Shown here: positions 58,601 to 64,000 of the stretch, piece by piece
Position numbering within the stretch: position 1 is the first letter of the stretch
Layout of the letters: each line of letters begins with the position of its first letter
Assembly: GCF_035083965.1 (NCBI RefSeq)
Contig: NC_089723.1
Coordinates: 30,817,193 to 30,881,192, forward strand
Reading direction: 5' to 3'
From: Branchiostoma lanceolatum
Taxonomy: Eukaryota; Chordata; Leptocardii; Amphioxiformes; Branchiostomatidae
DNA: 64,000 nt
Made by a program: the position numbers and the translations under genes
The notes under the pieces: generated by a model
What the model was told of the DNA's origin: nothing
The model's input: only the letters and a program-made list of their open reading frames with translations
Database searches by the model: none

Positions 58601-61600
58601 GTGGCACAGTTACAGGTGAGATTTCAACGTGTTTTGTTTTTCTTTAGATTTAATGGAAATTTACAGATCTTGAAAGCTCTGTTGTTTTTACAGTTGAGGA
58701 TATCTATTAACGTACTCCATGGTAAAGTTAACTGTTAGAATTGTTCCTTTTTTATTCTATGAGAGGAAAGCTTTATGGCATCTTTGAAGCCATATTGAGG
58801 TGAATCATGATGCTTGTATTCCTAAGGAAGTCACAGTGAAAATGTTTGTACATGGTGACTTTGAAAAAAAATTGACCACTTTTCTCTTCCTGCCCCCCTC
58901 CCCCTTCAGATAGCTAACCTGTACAGTCAGAACAGAGCGCTGGTCCTCGGGACGTTCAGTGGCCTTTTTGCCAGTTCTTGTACCGTGTTTTTCATCTTTT
59001 CGGTGAGTTGCTTACCTCTAATAATGTGCCGTCTTGTGTATTCTGTGGCTTAAGAAAGTATTATGACGTCTAGACACTAGCTTAACAGTTCAAAGAAAGG
59101 TGCTATTTAGAAATGAGAGGCATATTGATACCTAAAAAAACAACAAAGTCCGGGGGTTGAACTGTTCAAGCAGATTATAGGGCAATTACCTTGAACTGTC
59201 AAAATCTGACTTCCATCCGCTGTGACATTGTCCAGACAACCATTGTTGTCGTTTGGGGCGAACCAAAAAAAGGTGTGCGTCGGGGTGGTTCTCAGACTAG
59301 AAGTGCCCAAAAAAATATGTACACAAGACAATTGACAGAAAATGCAGCACAACAGAAGAAAATAAACAGTACATGGACTATGTACCAATACATACGAAGG
59401 GGGCTACACAAATTAATCCCCAATTCGATTTACCGGTGACATGACAGTGGGCAAAAAAAAAAAAAAAGAATCCAAAAAGCGAGGAGGGGCACCATGACCA
59501 TTGTGGAATTAAAATACTCCTCCCCGTTTGAGTGACGGCAGATTTTCCGTGGCTTTTGGGATCTATTTTGGCCACTGTCATGCCACCGGTAAATCTGCTT
59601 GAAAATTATCACAAATCTCATAATGGAGCCGTCCCTCGGCCTCGTCTTTCGTCGCCATGGCAACAGCCTTGCTTTTGAATGGACGTTAATCTCACTTCAT
59701 CGGAGCTTTTGTTAACATTCCTCCGCCGTAGAGACAGATAATATCATGATAATTATCAAGATGAGATAATGATGCAGTATGCTTTGATATTATCATCTGG
59801 CTTTGTAAATTGTCAACATATCTATAATTCATTTAGGCATGGACTGTGATAAGGTTACTATGTTATTACATTATCATGATTAATCATGCTAAACATTAAT
59901 TTGCCATCTGGCCAAGTTCTCATGTTTTCATACCTAGCACACTGAAGTAGCTATATAGCCGTTTGGCACCCGATTCTCTATTGGTTACAGAGTTAGGCAG
60001 CAGAAAGAAGTCTAATAATACATATCTTTTTGGTTTAAAAATAATTTCAAACTTCATCGGGGATAATACACACTGTATTGTCAAACCCTTCAATTTGATT
60101 TATTAAAAGGCACATGGTATCCACAACAAGGAGATAGCAACCAAAGTTATTCCTGGCAGCTATCTAAAATACAGGGGATGAAAATATTGAAATGGTTTCG
60201 TCACATAAAGTTACGTATGGAAGTCACTGATCTCTAACTTTTATACAACTTGTTATGTTTTAAATTTGCATTTTCACGGATGCCATTGCCTACCGGGAGA
60301 CGTGGAGCACTATGGGTAGCGCAGGGGAAAACAACGTCATGATCATGATTATAACATAGAAACAAGAGCTTTTAAAAAAAGCTGGCGTTTCGGCTACGTT
60401 TATGAGTGTGAATTGTCTTTTCCCTTTACTTGAAGTAAAATCTGCCAGAGGAAGTCACTCAAGGGCTGTTCAGTCTATAAGAAAAATTGTCATTTTGGGA
60501 AATGAGTACTGTTTTAATAGAGAAAGGCAGATTGGGGAAAGCAATTTTGAAGTTACGTCACTTAACTTAAGTGCTTTTGAAAAAGCTGGTCTTGGCCTAC
60601 AACTTGTACTTATTTGTAAAATGTATAATAGGCTCATTATAAAAGCTATCAATGTAATTATGTACATGGCACGCAATAAAACATAAAATTTGAAAAAGCA
60701 CCATTGAATCATCAGCACTATGGTAATTAAGTGAAATAGAAGTTCATAACAGCTAAGGTTCTATCTAAAATGACTACCAAATGTCAAACAAATCAACAGC
60801 TACCTCATCCGTATTATTCTGGTTTCCGCATTTACAACATTTCTTCCTTATTTTCCTGGGTAATTTTGCTAAAATTCATGAAAATTCCCATAGTTTTGTG
60901 CCGAGGGGCGCCACTTTCCACGTCCGTGTTGTCTGAATGAAGTCGATACTGAACAATGGAGCATTTGCTACTGTAACAAAGAATCGCTGTTTTGCAAACA
61001 ACATCAAGAGCCTCTGTTTACATCGGGGATAGAAGTTTTGTGGCGAGTGTTTTGCAAGAATCATCTTACCGCGCATAGGAGCCGCTGCACGGTATTTTCC
61101 ATTACAATGAACAGAAAAATTCGAATGCCGGGTTTGGAATCTATGAAGTCCTGTTCATAAGACAAAGGCCTTGTATATATTAAATGAATATTTGAAAATA
61201 ACAAATATAAAATATTTCTTTATTTATTAATGAAAAAAAATGATATTCATAAATATGATATTGATAGATTAATATAATATCAATATATATTTTTGATATT
61301 CAATATCTAAAAAGAAAAAAAAATCCATGCACGGACACGAACCCGTATCTTCTGGGTCCGAAGTGCTTCGCGTTGCCAGATCGGCCAAGCTGCGGTACGT
61401 AACTGGTCACCCTGGACGTAATGCTATAACCTCACTATATGGTATCATTTATGCCGATTTTTGGTCGTTTTCTTGACGAAATCATTTTTTTTCTTCTGCA
61501 ATCTTGTGGAATAGATGTAATATGGTCATTTTTCAGGATATCAAAGTCCGAAACCACAATGCAATGATATTTCCGAACAGTTGTAGCAGTTACATGCGGT

Positions 61601-64000
61601 CGCCCTCCTGTGTCACATGCAAATCTAGCCTGCCTGCCTTTTCGTGCTCTCTTGCCATATAAGGCAACGGCTATACAAGGATTTGGGAACGTATTGCCAT
61701 ATAAGGTCTTATTGTGTGCGACACAGTGTTGAACCAAGGAACCTCCTTGGTTGAACCAAGCTTCCTTCCTTGAAGGTAAAAGCCAGGACAATGCGTTCCG
61801 GCGCGCATGCGCCGAAACGCAAAAATCAAAAAGAGGGAAAAAAAGGGAAAGTGATCTTGATCCAGTTTAGCTCACTGAAAAGCTATTCTGCCACTGGTCG
61901 TGACAGAGGAGACAGACGCAATGTACAGTATTTACAGGTTCATTGTACCTGGGTAATACCCCCCCCCCCCCCAGTTCTTTTCGACAAGCACAGTGAGCAG
62001 TGGCTTAACGTCCCGTCCTAAGGACTGCGACCCTTTCCGGTAGCGTGCATTTCGGGTGAGCGACACAGCCGGAAGACAGGGCACAGTACGCATGCGCGGC
62101 ACACGCGGTTTCATGTTGTTTGTCCCCTGCTCTATATCTACCATGATGCTTCGCATCTCCCAGCATGAATTGCCATTGGGATTCGTGAAAATGTCTCTAT
62201 GGTCTGTAACTAGCCCGTGTCACGCAAATCTCTCCCTGCCAGGGGCTAATCCCCCCCCCCCCCCCTACTCTCCAAGCAGAGGTTGGTGGAAAACATTGTG
62301 ACCTTTTCATCATATGCCCCCTTTTCTGCCGACGATCTTTTCCACCAACCTCTGCTTGGAGAGTACCCACCTCCCTCTAGTTTGGAGTCGGTCAGTCGGG
62401 CTAGTCTGTAACCAATCGACTTCATTGTTTCAGAAACTGTACGAGCGTGGGTTTGACATCCATGTCATGTTCTACCTGTGGACGGGCGGAGCCGTGATAC
62501 AGTTCCTCAGTGCCATCTTCCTGACGCCGGACGAACCCATTCTCCCACCGGCGCGGGGGTCGGAGGACACGTCGTTGGGAGACTCGTACTCCAGCGGGTC
62601 GTCGGAAAAGTCCTCGTCGAACTCTGTATTCAGAAAGGGCTCCAAAGACCAATGGTAAAGATGACTATGAGTTCAAACCTTTTTTGTAAACAAACGATCC
62701 TTATTTGGTAAAGACCTACCCGGTGACAAAAATGAGAGAAACTTGTAATCAACCTTGAACAGTTTGATCAGGTTTGTAAGTCACGGGATAATAAAGTTCT
62801 TTGTACACAACTAATTGTTTTGTTCAAGAGACCGCATCTGTTAGCAGCGACACCTTGCTGCAGTGCGTAACAGAATTGCATTCAGGAAGGTAACAGACGG
62901 ACGAAACAGTTGAATAAAACAGCTCATTGTTTACGAAGAATTTTGTTATCCATTGCAATCATCCTGTTTACAAACAAACAAGAAACAAACAAAACGATAA
63001 AAACAAAACAAATGGCACCAAAACATAACAAAATTCATAAGTGTTAATTCTTTTCGACCCGTCCCAGGTTGACCACAGAAGTGCAGACCGAGCCCAGTGC
63101 CAGGTCCTTGTACCTGTCTCCAGACTACCTGTGGCTGCTCGTCTGGCTCTCCGTCTTACAGCTCAAGTTCTTCTTCATGGTCGCCATCTTGAACCAACAA
63201 CTCAACGTCCTGTCGCTAGACGACGGTTCATCAGGTGCGTGGTACGATTCACGAGTTAAACATGAAAGACATGATAGCTTGCAATTTGAAAGTTAACCTG
63301 TGTTGGTAGAATTCATTATGAAGGTATTTTTTCCGGCAATTTCTGACACAAAGCTTTGAATGTCATCCTCAATCCTCTATTTCTTTCCAGTGAACTGGTA
63401 CCTGAGCTGCTTCGCCATCATCCAAGGCGCAGGGCTCCCCTTCTCGCCCCTGGCCGGTTGGGTCATGGACAGGGGCTGCAAGAAACCAATAGCGGCGCCT
63501 AGCTTCTTGATGATGTACTACAGGATACAGAACATTGGCCATCGGTTGGCCCTGCACCAAGACAGCAACAGTAACTACAACTTCAACTTGGTCTACAGCC
63601 TGAAACACGACAGGAGAGGTAAGTTACGTTGAAGGATCGAATCTGTGAAGCTCAGGGGTTACTATGTTGCCTTTTATGGTACATGTATAAGTTTCACAAG
63701 GCTGCCTGCGAAGAAACTAATAGACTAAAAGGGTGAACATGATGAGTTGTTTGCATTTTCCAATACCAAAGCCTAAAGCAACTGTCTCCCAATCTTCTAC
63801 TTCTATCGCTTTGCTTAGCCTGATGAAAATGAGATTACCAGCAGTTTGCGCATACATGTACATAGTTACAATTAGTTACAGTTAGTTTTGAGAAGTGCTT
63901 TATTCTGTAAGCTACTGTAAAAATTATCTAAATCTACCACTACAGCCCTGGAGCTTCAGTTGCCAGACGAGCACGTGGACCAGAAGGACCAGTCCAGAAG
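52672..64000 (+). CDS. SLC43-like major facilitator transporter, 5' eight exons (3' end outside window)
   Basis: Exons: 52672-53375, 56378-56424, 58539-58615, 58910-59002, 62434-62654, 63068-63234, 63391-63618, and 63946 to beyond 64000. Phases 2,1,0,0,2,1,1 keep one frame for about 530 residues. SLC43 proteins are facilitative large neutral amino-acid transporters of the plasma membrane, with some members carrying nucleobases. TM1 is about residues 17-43; TM2 (200-221, LAYTLGSFLLSG) runs into the MFS motif A, DRFGARK (223-229). Exons 2-4 encode TM3-TM5, and the ANLYSQNRA stretch matches the TM4-5 region of SLC43A3-type proteins. Exon 5 has LYERG, TM6 and a Ser-rich loop; exons 6-7 hold TM7-TM8. 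The first extracellular loop (44-199) is unusually long, polar and likely disordered, with C53, C193 and an NRT sequon at N184. The start is the first ATG of the open frame. TM9-TM12 are missing because the window ends. Confidence 0.86.
56690..56995 (+). repeat. Two-unit direct repeat of ~150 bp in SLC43-like intron 2
   Basis: CACCTGTAATCTTTTTGGCxACG..CTCAGAAGCGGGGC..AGATTCCACGA..ATTC is followed by CACCTGCAATTTAATGGCGACG..CTCAGAAGTGGGGC..AGATTCCATGA..ATTC in the same order. Confidence 0.65.
57191..57535. mobile_element. ~345-bp MITE, same family as 50155-50705
   Basis: TTAGGCCACAACAAGTAAAG then TCTATGGATGACAT at the left mirrors GTGTCATCCATAAGATAAAC then TTGCTATGGCTTAA at the right. It lies in intron 2 of the SLC43-like gene. 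Confidence 0.6.
61328..61402 (-). pseudogene. tRNA-like sequence (decayed tRNA or SINE head, Arg-like anticodon arm)
   Basis: The minus strand reads a D-arm-like TGGCCGATCTGGCAACGCG, an anticodon-loop-like CTTCGGA, AGAAGAT, and a T-arm-like GGGTTCGTGTCC. The word order matches tRNA-Arg of the CTTCGGA-loop type, but the anticodon and T stems pair poorly, so a functional tRNA is unlikely. It lies in intron 4 of the SLC43-like gene. Confidence 0.45.
62266..62365. mobile_element. 100-bp MITE of the CTCCAAGCAGAGG family
   Basis: About 28 bp of perfect TIR (TACTCTCCAAGCAGAGGTTG and onward). It sits in intron 4 of the SLC43-like gene, 68 bases before exon 5, and next to a run of 15 C, so any target duplication is unreadable. 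Confidence 0.8.

Larger units (their letters stand above)
59003..62433. other. Intron 4 of the SLC43-like gene
   Basis: A 3.4-kb intron with AT-rich inverted words (ATCATGATAATTATC near 59740-59760 and ATTATCATGATTAATCATG near 59870), the tRNA-like relic, runs of 14 and 15 C, and a MITE just before the acceptor. Confidence 0.7.

Noticed and set aside
61435-61791. 118-codon minus-strand open stretch in SLC43-like intron 4
   Set aside because: No domain, no splice partners, and it overlaps AT-rich intron sequence.

Overview
This is a eukaryotic nuclear window, gene-poor and dense in transposon debris. All protein-coding content lies in spliced genes on the + strand with GT-AG introns. The families present (a UPF0676-type 2OG-Fe(II) oxygenase, two tandem CD20/MS4A-like four-span membrane proteins, an SLC43-like amino-acid transporter), together with tRNA-derived SINEs, Tc1 relics, foldback/MITE elements and a 127-bp satellite, fit an invertebrate deuterostome. 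I infer an amphioxus (Branchiostoma) from family resemblance and repeat style; I could not test this by a search.

Layout. 1-3.4 kb: interspersed repeats, a LINE 3' end on the - strand and a TTAA-flanked MITE. 3.5-6.65 kb: a two-exon 2OG-Fe(II) dioxygenase whose single intron carries a 1.4-kb foldback transposon and whose 3' flank carries a CAGGG-ended MITE. 7-14.7 kb: no gene; a second foldback transposon with a 9-bp target duplication, a tRNA-type SINE, a decayed 125-128 bp periodic region and two MITEs. 14.86-18.65 kb and 22.18-26.45 kb: two six-exon paralogues encoding tetraspan proteins with C-terminal PPxY motifs. Exons 2 and 3 have the same lengths in both genes, and all intron phases agree. 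27-52 kb: no convincing gene; two arrays of a 127-bp satellite in opposite orientations (28.1-29.8 kb; 46.7-49.1 kb), the second inside a 1,495-bp tandem duplication; a Tc1-like relic with ~204-bp TIRs; a 3.26-kb element with 626-bp terminal inverted repeats around a decayed zinc-finger ORF; and several microsatellites. 52.67-64 kb: eight exons of an SLC43-like transporter that runs off the right edge.

The four genes show no operon-like or pathway link. The tetraspan pair is a local tandem duplication. The most interesting material is in the mobile DNA: a family of long-TIR elements with 8-9 bp target duplications that seem to carry foreign sequence (Pack-MULE-like), the big inverted-repeat element, and the palindromic satellite containing an ATGCAAAT octamer.
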